NCBI RefSeq assembly: GCF_001641265.1
Contig: NW_020167524.1
Location: forward strand, 372,001-436,000
Source: Pseudogymnoascus destructans
Lineage: Eukaryota; Ascomycota; Leotiomycetes; Thelebolales; Thelebolaceae
Length of the DNA stretch: 64,000 bases
Direction of reading: 5' to 3'
The notes below the pieces were generated by a model. That model was not told the origin of the DNA and did no database searches. It saw only the letters and a list, made by a program, of their open reading frames with translations. The translations under genes were made by a program, and so were the position numbers. This document shows positions 31,958 to 41,852 of the stretch, piece after piece. Position 1 is the stretch's first letter. Every line of letters begins with the position of its first letter.

Positions 31958-32364
31958 TGTTCTTGCTTGTTTGACAGTATTCTAAATCAGGTTTATGTAC
32001 TGGAACTCTGTGTGGGCCGGTAGTAGCGCACGCAGAATTTTCATGTCTCATTTTCGGAAATATGCCCGCTTACTAGTGCGGTTGCGGGGCTGGATGCGCT
32101 AGTGGTTGGGTTAAAATAGATTAGCCGCAGAGCACGTGATAGCCCTAGTGTTTGGGTTAAAATAGATTAGCCACTGTACCACGTGACATACATTTCTGGA
32201 TCATAGTGTTGGAAATTTGGGGGGAGGACCGTGGGATTCTTGGTTTTTAGCCTGGCTTACGGCGGCAAACTGGGCTGATACCCGACTGTAACACAGTTGC
32301 CAGAATTCCCATATATAGTACGTAGGCCCATTAGATAGTGTAATTCAATTGAATTTAATTCATT
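31958..32364. other. Intergenic, with a duplicated 46 bp CACGTGA-containing unit
   Basis: No gene is seen. Between the tRNA-Asn and the 3' end of the interrupted pseudogene. Two tandem copies of a CTAGTG-TTGGGTTAAAATAGATTAG unit occur (listed separately). Confidence 0.6.
32099..32190. repeat. Tandem duplication of a ~46 bp unit carrying CACGTGA
   Basis: Copy 1 from 32099 and copy 2 from 32145. Both contain TTGGGTTAAAATAGATTAGCC and, about 7 bp later, CACGTGA. The core is identical for 21 bp; the spacer before CACGTGA differs. Confidence 0.85.
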
Positions 32365-32421
32365 CTATATACTGTAGTCTACTGTCGAGTTTTCCTGCCC
32401 GTTGCGCAAAAGCCCGAAGGT

Positions 32422-32688
32422 TGTTGGAGGTGTACGGTGGTTCCGATTTTCGTGGGTCGGTGATTCACGTACAAATTAGTACTGTATCAACGGTCCGCTA
32501 GAATCATCACTTTAAACAGGCAAAAACGGAGTGAGGGGTGTACAGAATCTGGTCTTCAAGTCGATTGATTAAGCTATACTATCTACGGGGTCTACGTACG
32601 TTAAATAAACCTACCTCTGAGCCCCTGAATCCGTGGGCTAGGCCCAATCTGGCTTCAATTTCCCTGGGCCCACGTGAGGCCTTCAACA
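32422..32688 (-). repeat. 3' LTR of the copia element
   Basis: 267 bp with TG...CA ends. Identical by eye to the 5' LTR at 38311-38577. Preceded on the left by AAGGT, one half of the target-site duplication. Confidence 0.96.
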
Positions 32689-32787
32689 GCCCCCTTACGT
32701 AGTCCTGTAGTTGTATATATAGGGGTCTCTTCGAAGAAGAGGCTCCAAATCTCCTTTGCCGGTCTTGAAGGGGTTTGGGACTCTCTT

Positions 32788-33115
32788 CTATTTGGCTGGT
32801 GGCACTAGGAAATCCCTGGTGCACCGATTGAAGGCAGGCAGTGGCAATGGCTTTGTGAGCACATCGGCCAGCATGTCTGCTGTGGGCACATACGCCACTC
32901 TTACCTTTCTAAAAGCGATGAGCTGTCGTGTGTAATGGTACCGCACGTCGATGTGCTTGGTACGCTTGTGCGCCATCGGGTCTTCAGCAATGGCCAAGCA
33001 TGCTTGGTTATCACCGAAAAGCTGGACGGCACGGTCCTTCCCAACGAGTTCTTCTCGTCGGAGCTCCAAGAGGAGCATGCGGAGCCATTGGCTCTGCTTT
33101 GCCGCATCGCATAGG
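32788..33115 (-). pseudogene. Copia RNase H, C-terminal part
   Basis: The distal half of the copia RNase H domain: CDAAKQSQWLRMLLLELR, VQLFGDNQACLAIAEDP, TKHIDVRYHYTRQLI and VPTADMLADVLTKPLP, the usual copia end, then a stop at 32788. It is cut off from the proximal half (ending near 34052) by the nested 936 bp insert. Removing the insert and one 5 bp duplication joins the two parts in the same frame. Confidence 0.92.
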
Positions 33116-34051
33116 TGTAATGGTGGGTGCACCAGATATGAGAATCTAGCCACCCAAGGAAGGGATGAATTTACTAAGACAACACACTGTCTTAGGAAAC
33201 AGAGCCAAAGGGTTGTAGCTTAGACTATTCCACAACGCAGCAATCAGGTGTATGATGTGGTGAAGTGGTTTAGACAAGTTGCAACAAATGTTGAGTCTGG
33301 GAACTCAGGGGTAAGTCAGAGGTTAGCACCTCACTGACTTTTCAAAAACAGAGAATAACAAGATCAATGCTTGGAAGCTTGGAAAAGACGTAGAAGTATG
33401 TGCTAGTCGATTTACTGTATTGTCTGCTTGCCCTTTCTTAAGGAAAGGGCAATCCTATTTATGCCAAAGGAGTGTAGTTCTCTCATTTTCCATGACTTTC
33501 CATGACTAACCAGGCTTGGTAAATGTATTAGAAATCAAGTGCGACCCACAACTAGCTTGCTAATCATGTAGTGAACGTAAGAGAATCCCATAGAACCATC
33601 TCTTGGGTTCCTAGCCTATAGGAAGTGAAAAGGAGGTCCAAGGTCAGAGTACCTATAGACAAATTATGTCATAACTTAACCAATCTTGTGGGTAACTAAG
33701 GAGCGATGACGTGTAATGAATCATAGAGGGTTGTAGAAGCTTCTAGAGCTATCGTTCATGTTCCTAGGCCTCTAGTTGGTAGAGATATGCCATGTGGTAG
33801 TATTGACCCACCCCCTTAAGGAGGAGATTTTCTTAATAACTTGTTCAATGAGTGTCCAAATGATATGCCGTGATGTATGTAGCATAAACAGATGTAGTAG
33901 AAGAGTTTGCAGCAATCGTTGAGTAGTATTGCTTCTGTTGTTGGTGTGATAAGCCAAGATATGTATGGTGACTTGTAGGTTTGAGGAGGAGATTTCTAAG
34001 TTTGCTCTTGAGTTTGATAGCATACTGAGTGCAACGAATGTCAGTATGACA
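33116..34051. mobile_element. Nested solo LTR (936 bp) inside the copia RNase H
   Basis: The inserted sequence begins TGTAATGG and ends TATGACA (TG...CA, with a 3 bp inverted TGT/ACA), and is flanked by the 5 bp direct repeat ATAGG (33111-33115 and 34052-34056). It has no significant open frame. TG...CA ends with a 5 bp duplication fit an LTR; with no second copy or internal region in the window it is best read as a solo LTR of a different LTR-element family. A small non-autonomous element with the same ends cannot be excluded. Confidence 0.82.
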
Positions 34052-34941
34052 ATAGGGCGATATATTCAGCCTCGGTGGTGGATGTGGCCACGCACCGTTG
34101 CTTCGCCGAGCTCCAGCTCACGAGCCCCTTGTTCAGTATGAACAGGTGCCCTGAGACTGAGTGGCGGTCTGTGTGATCACCAGCGTAGTCGGCATCACAG
34201 TATCCATGTAATTGGGGCGATAAATCGCCCCCTGTTCCCCCAAATACTAGCCGCAGATCCCTCGTACCCTTCACGTATCGAATGGCGTGAAGGACGCCGT
34301 TCCAGTTCCGGATTGTAGGTGCCGAGCAGCTCTGACTGAGCTGCCCCCAGACGTATGCAATATCCGGGCGTGTGCATACTGCCAGCCAGGCTAAGGACCC
34401 AACCCCCTGCTGGTACAGGTGTTGGTCTGCTTGCTGTTCGGTGCCGTCGCTTCTCAGGAGAGCGGTCCTGTCCGCAGCTGGCGTCAGGAAAGGCTTCGCC
34501 TTCTCGAGGCCGAAGCGCTTTACCAGCTGGTCGATGTAGGCCCCCTGATCGAGGAACAGGAGGCGTCTCTTCCTGTCCCGGGTCACCTGGATTCCGAGGA
34601 TCTGGCCTACATCTCCGAGATCCTTGATCTGCCATCGTTCCTGAATGAAAGCAACAGCCTGATCGACGACTGCTGGGTCCTTCGCGAGGATGAGCATGTC
34701 GTCGACGTATAAGCCGACGAGAAGCTTGCGGTCTGTCGTGGCGAAAACGCTAGGGTCTGCGAATAGAGGCTCCAGTCCGAGCCCCTTTAGGCCTTTGCAT
34801 GCCTCGATGTACCACTCACGGCCAGATTGCTTTAGGCCGTAGAGCGACTTCCGGATTCGCAAGGCACTGCCTTTTGGGCAGTCTAGTCCTTCTGGCGGTC
34901 TCATATAGACTTCCGCGTGCAAATCTGAGCGTGGATAGGCA
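34052..34941 (-). pseudogene. Copia reverse transcriptase and proximal RNase H
   Basis: Contains the RT core: RIRKSLYGLKQSGREWY, the catalytic YVDD motif (GLYVDDMLILAK), then LAWLAVCTRPDIAY and HAIRYVKGTRDL, and the RNase H opening GYCDADYAGD with STTEAEYIAL, where the solo LTR interrupts it. The upstream RT segment (35139 to ~34942) is in another frame: near 34941-34942 an extra T separates QVDVVS from the next block. Confidence 0.92.
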
Positions 34942-36737
34942 ACTCACGACGTCTACTTGACGGATCTCTAGATCCTCGTAGGCGCCGATCGCTAGCAGAA
35001 GCCTTAGTGACTCGGCCCTGATTGTGGGCGAGAATGTCTCTAGGAAGTCGTCTCCTGGAACCTGGCTAAAGCCCTGCGCGACGAGGCGGGCCTTGAAGCG
35101 GTCCACGAGGCCGGTGGGTGTATACTTGACATTGAACACCCATCGGCATCCTAGGAGGCGCTTCCCTTTCGGGAGCTCTGAGAGCTCCCATGTCCCGAGC
35201 GACTGGAGCTGGGCAAGCTCTTCCTGAGCGGCCTGTGCCCAGTCCGCCCCATAGGACGGGTCACCGAGGGCTTCCTTAAAGTCTCTTGGTATCGGGATCT
35301 TCTCGACGGCAGCATAGAGTGCCCCTCGAATCGGTTCGGCGCCCGCCTCTCACGGCCGCTACGCCTTACAGCGGGTTCTTCGATCGCCAGCTCAGCTTCT
35401 GCGAGAAGCTGGCGGCCTGGATCACCTTCGTCCTCCTCTTCGAGAGGGGAGACAGCTCTCGGCAGCGCTGCGCGTGCCTGGCTGTGGTGGTTTCTGCCAC
35501 CGTCTTCTGGTGAACTGGACGTAGGGGGCGGTCGGTATGCCTCCTGGTTCATGTCCCTCCCTAGAGCGTTCACGCTCACAGGGGCATTGGTGTCCTCACC
35601 AATGTGCCCCTGTTCTAGAACAGGGAGGGTCTGGTCTGGCGCTAGATCAGCATAGCTGCTACTAGCATCTGCCTCCGGTGTCTGGTCGCTCCTTGCGGCC
35701 ACTGGTGGCTGTCTAGTCATCTGTCTAGACGACTTTGGCGAGGGGCCTGTCTGTGGCCCTGCCTCCATGGGGTCGAATCCCACGGTTTCTGTGCTCTCGG
35801 CTTCGATGCCAGGCAGGTGGAGGCGTTGGCCTTCTACAAATCTTGGGGAGGTCGAGATGATGATTCTCTTCCTCTCGGGGTCGTACAGTCTGTACTGCTT
35901 CGAGGCGGGCATGTAGCCTACCAAGGCTGTCCGCAAGCCGTTCGGGGCCAGCTTGTCTTTGTCGTTCTGCTCAGGGGCGACGGTATGGTATACCGCGCAG
36001 CCCCAAGCACGGAGGTGCTCAACAGTCGGCTTCTTGCCGGTGTACGCCTCCTCAGGTGTCATTCCCTCTGGTCCGACTGGCGTCCTGTTTCGAATATAGG
36101 ACGCTGCCATCACGGCCTCCGCCCAGAGCTCTGGGGGCAAGCCGGCGTGAGCCATCATGGCTCTTGCAGCCTGAACCAAAGCCCGGTTTAGGCGCTCTGA
36201 GACTGCGTTCTGCCACGGCGTGTATGCCGTGGTAAACTCGAATTGAACACCGTAGAAGGTCCTAAACATATTGTCTAGGCCCTTATACTCACTCCCGTTA
36301 TCACAACGGACAATTTTCACCCTCAGTCCAGTTTCCAGCTCAACACGAGTCCGAAATTCGATGAACACCGTCCGCAGCTGGTCCTTTGTGCTAACAACGT
36401 ACACCCAGGTCTTACGGGAGTAGTCGTCCGTAAAGGTGATAAAATACGCCGCTCCATTCAGAGCGGGTATTCTGTAAGGGCCCCAGATATCGCTATGCAC
36501 GCGATCTAGAGGGGCCTTGGCATGCTCAGGGGCTTTGCGGCTGATCACCCTCGTGCTCTTGTTGAGCAAGCACGCTTCGCAGGGCTCAGCGATGCCCTCA
36601 ATCGCCCCTGGCATACCGGTGACGGCAGTATGAACTAGGCGCAGGCTCTGGGAACTCAAGTGCCCAAAACGTCGATGCCACAGCATGGCATCCTTCGGCG
36701 ATTTCGCCACCGCTCGCTGGGCGGTGACGACGCCATC
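34942..36737 (-). pseudogene. Copia integrase and N-terminal reverse transcriptase
   Basis: The integrase begins with an HRRFGHLS...CEACLLNKS zinc-binding region (HHCC type). The catalytic core then shows DIWGPYR, FTDDYSRKTWVY, RCDNGSEY and PWQNAVSERLNR, giving a plausible D,D-35-E triad. The C-terminal part is Ser/Pro-rich. The frame is lost near 35322-35325 (a run of four G on the coding strand, one fewer than needed), after which the frame reading FKEALGDPSYGADWAQA and WVFNVKYTPTGLVDRFKARL carries the start of RT. The integrase frame is continuous with gag-protease except for one TAG at 36740-36738. Confidence 0.92.
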
Positions 36738-38105
36738 CTATGTGCCGTTCAGTACATAGGAGCGGCCTATACGCTTGGCCTCTCCAATGACTCGCCCGTC
36801 GAGCTCAAGGAGCATCATGCCGCTCTTGACGGTCCTTGTCATGATGCCCCTATCCTGGAGATGGGGCACCGAGATGAGGTTTCCGGCGAGGAGCGGGACG
36901 TGCAACACGTTTAAGATCTGCACGCTGCGTATCCTGCCTTTGACGGCGGTCTGGAGGCTTACTGTACCTTCGGCGACTGCATCAATGCATGCCCCGTTAG
37001 CGATGTTCACCTGGATGGGCTCATCTAGGAGCCTGTAGTCGATGAAGGCCTCGCGGGCATAAGTCATATGCCGCGTACAGCCTGAATCGACGATCCAGGA
37101 GAGCTCTTGAGCTTGGCTGGCACCAGCCCAGTTGGCTGTAGCATTCTCATCGCATCTAGTGATGGCGATCCAGCTTGTCTCTGAGGCCATATGTGCCTCT
37201 TGCGACTGGGGCGAGAGTCCCTTGCCGCCACCTGGCGCAGCGAGGGGGCCGGTCGATGGCCCTTCTCTTCCACCAGCTCGTTCCTTCTTCCGGTCATTAC
37301 AGTCACTCCTATAATGGCCGGACTTCTCGCAGTGGTAGCAGACCACGTCTGGGAACTGGTTCTGTGGTCTGCCGCCCCTCTCCCTTCCTTTGCCACGGCC
37401 GCGGCCGCGGCTGCGGCCAGCATCACCCTGTCTAGTTGTCGCCTGGAGGGCTGTTTCCTTAAGGGGCTTCGATGCCGCCAGCCTTCGTTCATGCTCGGTC
37501 AGGCGGGCGACCACCGAATCAAAGTCAGTGACATCAGCGATCTCGAGCTGCATCGTGACGGCCTCGTACTGGGGCCCGATGGCCCTGGCGGAGTCCGTCA
37601 GTATGGTTGTCTTAAGGCGTTCTGAGGGGCGTTCCTCAGGGTCGATGGACCCTATCTGGGCCTGGAGCGTATTAAGCTCCGTAACCCGTTCAGATATCGT
37701 CTTGCCAGTTTTCTGCACGGCGTAATTGTTGAAGGACCTGAGCTTCTCGCTCAGCTGCTGCTTGCCTACCGGCCCGTACAGCTCCTTCAACTTCGCCCAC
37801 TGCTCCTGTGCAGTTTCCATATCGACGATGTACTCGAGGGCTTCCCTCGAGCACAGGCTCATTAGGAGCGTGCTTGCCTCCCAGTCTCTTATCTGGGCGG
37901 CCGAAGGTTCCTCACTTGTGGGGTCGCCTTCGCCAGTGTCTTCTGTGGTGGCAGCCACCTTTTCTTTGGGCTCTGCCTTCGTCGATTCGATGGCCGGCCA
38001 GAGTTTCTTGCTTTGGAGCAGGCGCTTGACCTGCGCGCTCCATGTCCGGTAGTTAGGGCCCGTCAGCTTCGTTATGAGGGCCCTCCCTGTACCACTGGTA
38101 TCCAT
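36738..38105 (-). CDS. Copia gag with zinc knuckle and aspartic protease
   Basis: 455 residues from the ATG at 38105 to the TAG at 36740-36738. The N-terminal gag part (TKLTGPNYRTWSAQVKRLL) is the usual copia gag opening. A retroviral-type zinc knuckle CYHCEKSGHYRSDC (CX2CX4HX4C) follows an Arg/Gly-rich stretch, at about residues 255-270. The protease has the active-site motif SWIVDSGCTRHMT (about residues 335-350). Normally gag-pol is one frame in copia; here TAG separates protease from integrase with both sides in the same frame. Confidence 0.93.
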   Translation of the reverse strand: MDTSGTGRALITKLTGPNYRTWSAQVKRLLQSKKLWPAIESTKAEPKEKVAATTEDTGEGDPTSEEPSAAQIRDWEASTLLMSLCSREALEYIVDMETAQEQWAKLKELYGPVGKQQLSEKLRSFNNYAVQKTGKTISERVTELNTLQAQIGSIDPEERPSERLKTTILTDSARAIGPQYEAVTMQLEIADVTDFDSVVARLTEHERRLAASKPLKETALQATTRQGDAGRSRGRGRGKGRERGGRPQNQFPDVVCYHCEKSGHYRSDCNDRKKERAGGREGPSTGPLAAPGGGKGLSPQSQEAHMASETSWIAITRCDENATANWAGASQAQELSWIVDSGCTRHMTYAREAFIDYRLLDEPIQVNIANGACIDAVAEGTVSLQTAVKGRIRSVQILNVLHVPLLAGNLISVPHLQDRGIMTRTVKSGMMLLELDGRVIGEAKRIGRSYVLNGT

Positions 38106-38296
38106 ACTGGATGGTTTCCGGTCTGTTCCTGGCTTCGAGTATCGATGCCGTCTGTTCTGTTCCGTTTTCTGTCGGAACCGCTGCGGCTAGGGTGTGGCCT
38201 TCTTCACAGCGTTTCTGAGTCTTCTTTCGTAGAACTCAGTTCTCACTTATCGAAGTGAGACGTCGGAATCGAGATCTGATTAACCCCTGGGCGACT

Positions 38297-38310
38297 CCGG
38301 GCTCATAACC
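38297..38310 (-). other. Copia primer-binding site (half-tRNA iMet type)
   Basis: Directly inside the 5' LTR, the minus strand reads GGTTATGAGCCCGG. Its complement, CCGGGCTCATAACC, matches the anticodon stem-loop of an initiator methionine tRNA (CAT in the loop) rather than the tRNA 3' end. This is the primer type known from Drosophila copia, where a 5' half of tRNA-iMet primes reverse transcription. Confidence 0.75.
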
Positions 38311-38577
38311 TGTTGGAGGTGTACGGTGGTTCCGATTTTCGTGGGTCGGTGATTCACGTACAAATTAGTACTGTATCAACGGTCCGCTAGAATCATCACT
38401 TTAAACAGGCAAAAACGGAGTGAGGGGTGTACAGAATCTGGTCTTCAAGTCGATTGATTAAGCTATACTATCTACGGGGTCTACGTACGTTAAATAAACC
38501 TACCTCTGAGCCCCTGAATCCGTGGGCTAGGCCCAATCTGGCTTCAATTTCCCTGGGCCCACGTGAGGCCTTCAACA
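38311..38577 (-). repeat. 5' LTR of the copia element
   Basis: 267 bp, TG...CA, identical by eye to the 3' LTR. Followed on the right by AAGGT, the other half of the target-site duplication. Transcription of the element is towards lower coordinates. Confidence 0.96.
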
Positions 38578-41125
38578 AAGGTCCGGTCACCAAACACACC
38601 GCACGATTTGCTCAGGCGAGAGGTTAAACACTCCTGTTTTGAGGCTGAGTATGCAGGCGAATACCGAGGTACGATTGAGTGGATGGACCAAAACATATCT
38701 ATTAAGTATGGCAGGTAGTCCACGTCAGGCGGATCCTTTATCATATATGCCTTTTCATCGCTCACTTCTCGATCACACAATGCGTCGTCAAAGAAATCTG
38801 AGTGAAAGTCGGCAGAAACGTGTTCTGTTCTCGCCTTGGCATTGGTTTCCTCATCCTTGGGTTGGCGCTTCGTCCTGGCTTGGGGCGTCCTAGCTTGGGG
38901 CTTATTTACATCGTGTTGATGCTGTGCAGGATCCGACTTCCTAGAATGGAGCCATTTTGCTGTCGAAAGACGGGACTGTAACTTTTCTTCGTCTTATACA
39001 AGTCGTCGATAGTGGCCAGCGCGTGGAGAGACTTGATATACGAGCTTCCAAGAGAACTTAACGCTTCTTCGAAAACGCGTAGGAGTCTAGTAGTGTCCAT
39101 GTCTTTGCCTTTGAATAACGCAGACAGCTGTGTGAAGTCTGCTTGGCTTAGGAAATCAGGATGACTTGCTTCATACGGGCGTACACTGCGCAGAATCGAC
39201 CGAATCCTTGTCCCCAAACCAATACTCGAAATAGGAAATTTCTCCATACCAAGGTTCATAGTTGCTAAGGCCTGCAGTGTTATCGATAGGCCCTATGACA
39301 AGGCGCATGTTGCCAGACTTCTCATAATACCTTGTCTCGTTCTCAAATACCGTTGTAATTGGCTCGTCCGATACTGCTTTCACTGTTTCGCCTAGATTCT
39401 CGTAGTATGACTTCCGAGACGTGGGTAACATCGTAACTGAGCCCCAGAACTGATCAGCAGTATCCTTAGGTGCATTGATAAGTGTTTGTTCAGCATCTTC
39501 AAACTCAGAATCTATGTCCATGCTGCGAGTGTCATAACTGTACCCGTTGTTGCGCCCATCATCATCGTTTACAGTTCGGACCTCAGCTACTTGTCGAGCC
39601 TGAGGAATGAGAATGCAGCCATCGAACGTGTCCAGCACAGCTCCTGGTGTCTTCGCATAACGACCTCTTGTGAGCTAGACGAGACCGTGGGAGGGCGGTT
39701 GCATATTCCTCTCGTCTCATATGTACCTAATAATAACGTCTTCGCTAGAAACACGAGACCTAGCAACAAGCTTGCGCAGCTCTCTCACTTTATTGTCCTG
39801 CCATCGTTGAAGCCGAAGAAAGCTAGAGCTCTGTAGCAGGCCAAAGAATGGAGTAGGAGGCCGGCCGACGAAGGAAGCATGCTTCATACATAAGATGCAA
39901 AAGTTGCTTATAGAAGCGACGGTCCGTTCCTGTGGAATCGAGAAAGCATTGTGCCGAGGTTTTTAATAGCTGGAGCCAAGAACCATTAAAAAATGAGCAA
40001 TTAGTGCTATCCACTTTCGCAGACTCCCCAATAGCATCGGCAAGGTTGATGATGAATTTGAGAACAGTTTCATCTGTAACACCGCAAATGCCCCAACCGC
40101 CAAGTTCGTAGCCTGGTGAAACTCATTTGGAGACAGTCGGGATCCTTCAACAGTGACATGTCGGGTGCATGAGACCGGATCGCATAGTATCGAAGGTGGG
40201 CTAGGGGCAAAGACCATTGCAAGCCCCGGACATCGTAGTCATCCCCCCGCTTGAAGCCGATAGTCAAAATGCCATATGCCGGCACGAGCCGATCTTGTTG
40301 CCGCACAATAGCTGTAGCAACATCAAGTACATTGAGGTCGGGATAGAGGTGCCATGCAGAGAGCCCAAGCAGAAGCTCGCCCGATTGCATCTTCTGTGGA
40401 GAGCCGGACAGGAGGAGCTCGACGCCCTCCAGCGCTTCCACGTATGGATCACGCTGTCGTAAAGCTGCGGCTTCGAATCCGTAGCCAAGCCCTAGCACTA
40501 GCATCCCAATTAGCTAGATCTGCTCGGCTGACATCCTGCCTCGAAGCCATGAAGCTCTTCATCTCCAGTGATCCTGTCCTGTTTAATACCGCATCGATCT
40601 CACGCTTGCGGCCCTCTATAATCTCAACCCATATTGATATAGCCTCTGGTCCATTCCAGATTCTAGCCAACATGCATGCTAAGAGGTGGACGCGGATTGC
40701 TGCTTCTCCGGAGGTGGCAGCCGTCCATATGCTACTCGCGCCCACGCCGGCCTGCCCATGGAAGAACCCATGGTCACTTGTGTGCACCTGCTTGCACTTA
40801 GACGCAATCTCTGACGCCCGCAGACCGTAGCACCTCAGCAGTTCTGGAGTTTCGGGTAGAAGGGGCTCAAAGAGCGCGCCTAGCTTTCGGGCGGTGGAAT
40901 GCAACTTTCCCTCCTCGGCCTCGACTCTGCGAGGCCGAGGAGAGACAGGGATTGCCCAAGTTCGTGGAACTCCGCCGGTGCAGCCAGTTTGACCACGGCG
41001 AAGTCGAAATTGATATTTAAGAGACCGGCTGTCACGTCGGAATTTGCGGAGACTAGATTTGCTTGAATACGCCCAACACACGTCATTATACCTGCTGGAA
41101 GTGTAAAGTCGGGTTTAGGATCCAA

Positions 41126-41852
41126 ATAAATCCCTAAATCAAATTCCTAAATCAAGTTCGCATATCCTATTTAAACAATATGTAGTCCTTGAGTCCATTG
41201 CAGGATGGTAGAGGCGCAGCGACCTCATTGGTACAGTATACATACTGGCCAAAAAGCGGCAGTGCAGAGGCGCGACAAGAAACTGAGTGTTGTATCCTGC
41301 CCAAGGCTCTATAGATAGTGAAGGATGCGTGATGCTTGGCATAATGCCATATTAGACACTCCGAGAGGGACAAGGTCATATTTGGGGACATTTTTTAAGC
41401 GCCTCCCACACTGGTGTGAAGTCTAACTATCTATGTACGCCAGCTGAAAGACGAGGCATTATGGCGGAGTCTTGACTACATAGCCCCGCTTAACAGTCTT
41501 GTTGTTTATAGGCACTGTATCTGTCAATTTAATTCAGTTATAAGTAGCCTCCTACCTAAAATATAGCTATTTGTAAATATGACAGGCCACGAGGCTGCAG
41601 CAGCAACTAAACCCGCTGAAAACAGCACTGTAAACGTCACAACCTTGCGCGTTAATTTAGGGTTCTTATATAAGACTTTAAAGAGTAGATTTCTATGGAA
41701 GGAACAAAATATTAGGGTTTCGGTGGCGGACATCGTAGAGTACAGCCAAGTCGCGGCAGTCGCTAGGCTGCACTTTTCCCTTTTAGGCCACTGAAGGCTA
41801 CCATCGTCCAAACCTTTGCAACCCCCATTCATGAGATAACGGCGAATTCAGC
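41126..41852. other. Intergenic between the pseudogene and the Gemin2-like gene
   Basis: About 730 bp, partly AT-rich. A minus frame of ~100 codons (41832-41524) and overlapping plus frames have no recognisable domain. Probably promoter sequence of the Gemin2-like gene on the right and former promoter of the pseudogene on the left. Confidence 0.55.

Larger units (their letters stand above)
32422..38577 (-). mobile_element. Full-length Ty1/copia LTR retrotransposon (6,156 bp)
   Basis: Two 267 bp direct repeats, TGTTGGAGGTG...CTTCAACA, bound the element and match base for base by eye. The flanks carry a 5 bp target-site duplication AAGGT (32417-32421 and 38578-38582). Domain order on the minus strand is gag and zinc knuckle, protease, integrase, reverse transcriptase, RNase H, which defines copia (integrase before RT). 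The primer-binding site next to the 5' LTR (38297-38310) reads GGTTATGAGCCCGG and is complementary to an initiator-Met tRNA anticodon region. The purine tract before the 3' LTR is short (AAGGGGG). The coding region is damaged by one TAG, two frameshifts and a 936 bp nested insertion, so the copy is not autonomous. Confidence 0.96.
32365..41125 (-). pseudogene. Decayed gene of an uncharacterised fungal protein family, split by the copia element
   Basis: Reading the minus strand from 41125, conserved-looking blocks appear in order: DPKPDFTLPAGIMTCVGRIQ, TARKLGALFEPLLPETPELL, VHLLACMLARIWNGPEAISI, LLLGLSAWHLYPDLNVLD, WSLPLAHLRYY and SYFEYWFGDKDSVDSA. They lie in different frames. The first codon before DPKPDF is TTG, not ATG. 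A 2 bp insertion-type shift is near 40925, further shifts near 40400-40450, and stops occur between later blocks. The frame before the insertion (ending CGVFGDRTF at 38578) continues beyond the transposon at 32421 as GLLRNGQENSTVDYSI and a TAG (32367-32365), once one target duplication is removed. It resembles a conserved filamentous-fungal hypothetical family I cannot name; the family assignment is from memory and weak, the decay is visible directly. Confidence 0.68.

Noticed and set aside
33116..34051. The 936 bp insert as a DNA transposon
   Set aside because: The TG...CA ends and 5 bp duplication fit an LTR; no long terminal inverted repeats or transposase frame were seen.
32422..38577. 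Repeat-induced point mutation as cause of the copia lesions
   Set aside because: The LTRs are identical by eye and the coding lesions include indels. Widespread C-to-T changes would be expected if this process had acted.
40449..41081. 210-codon minus frame as an intact gene
   Set aside because: It is one fragment of the larger decayed gene; its first ~45 residues are out of frame with the conserved blocks before it.
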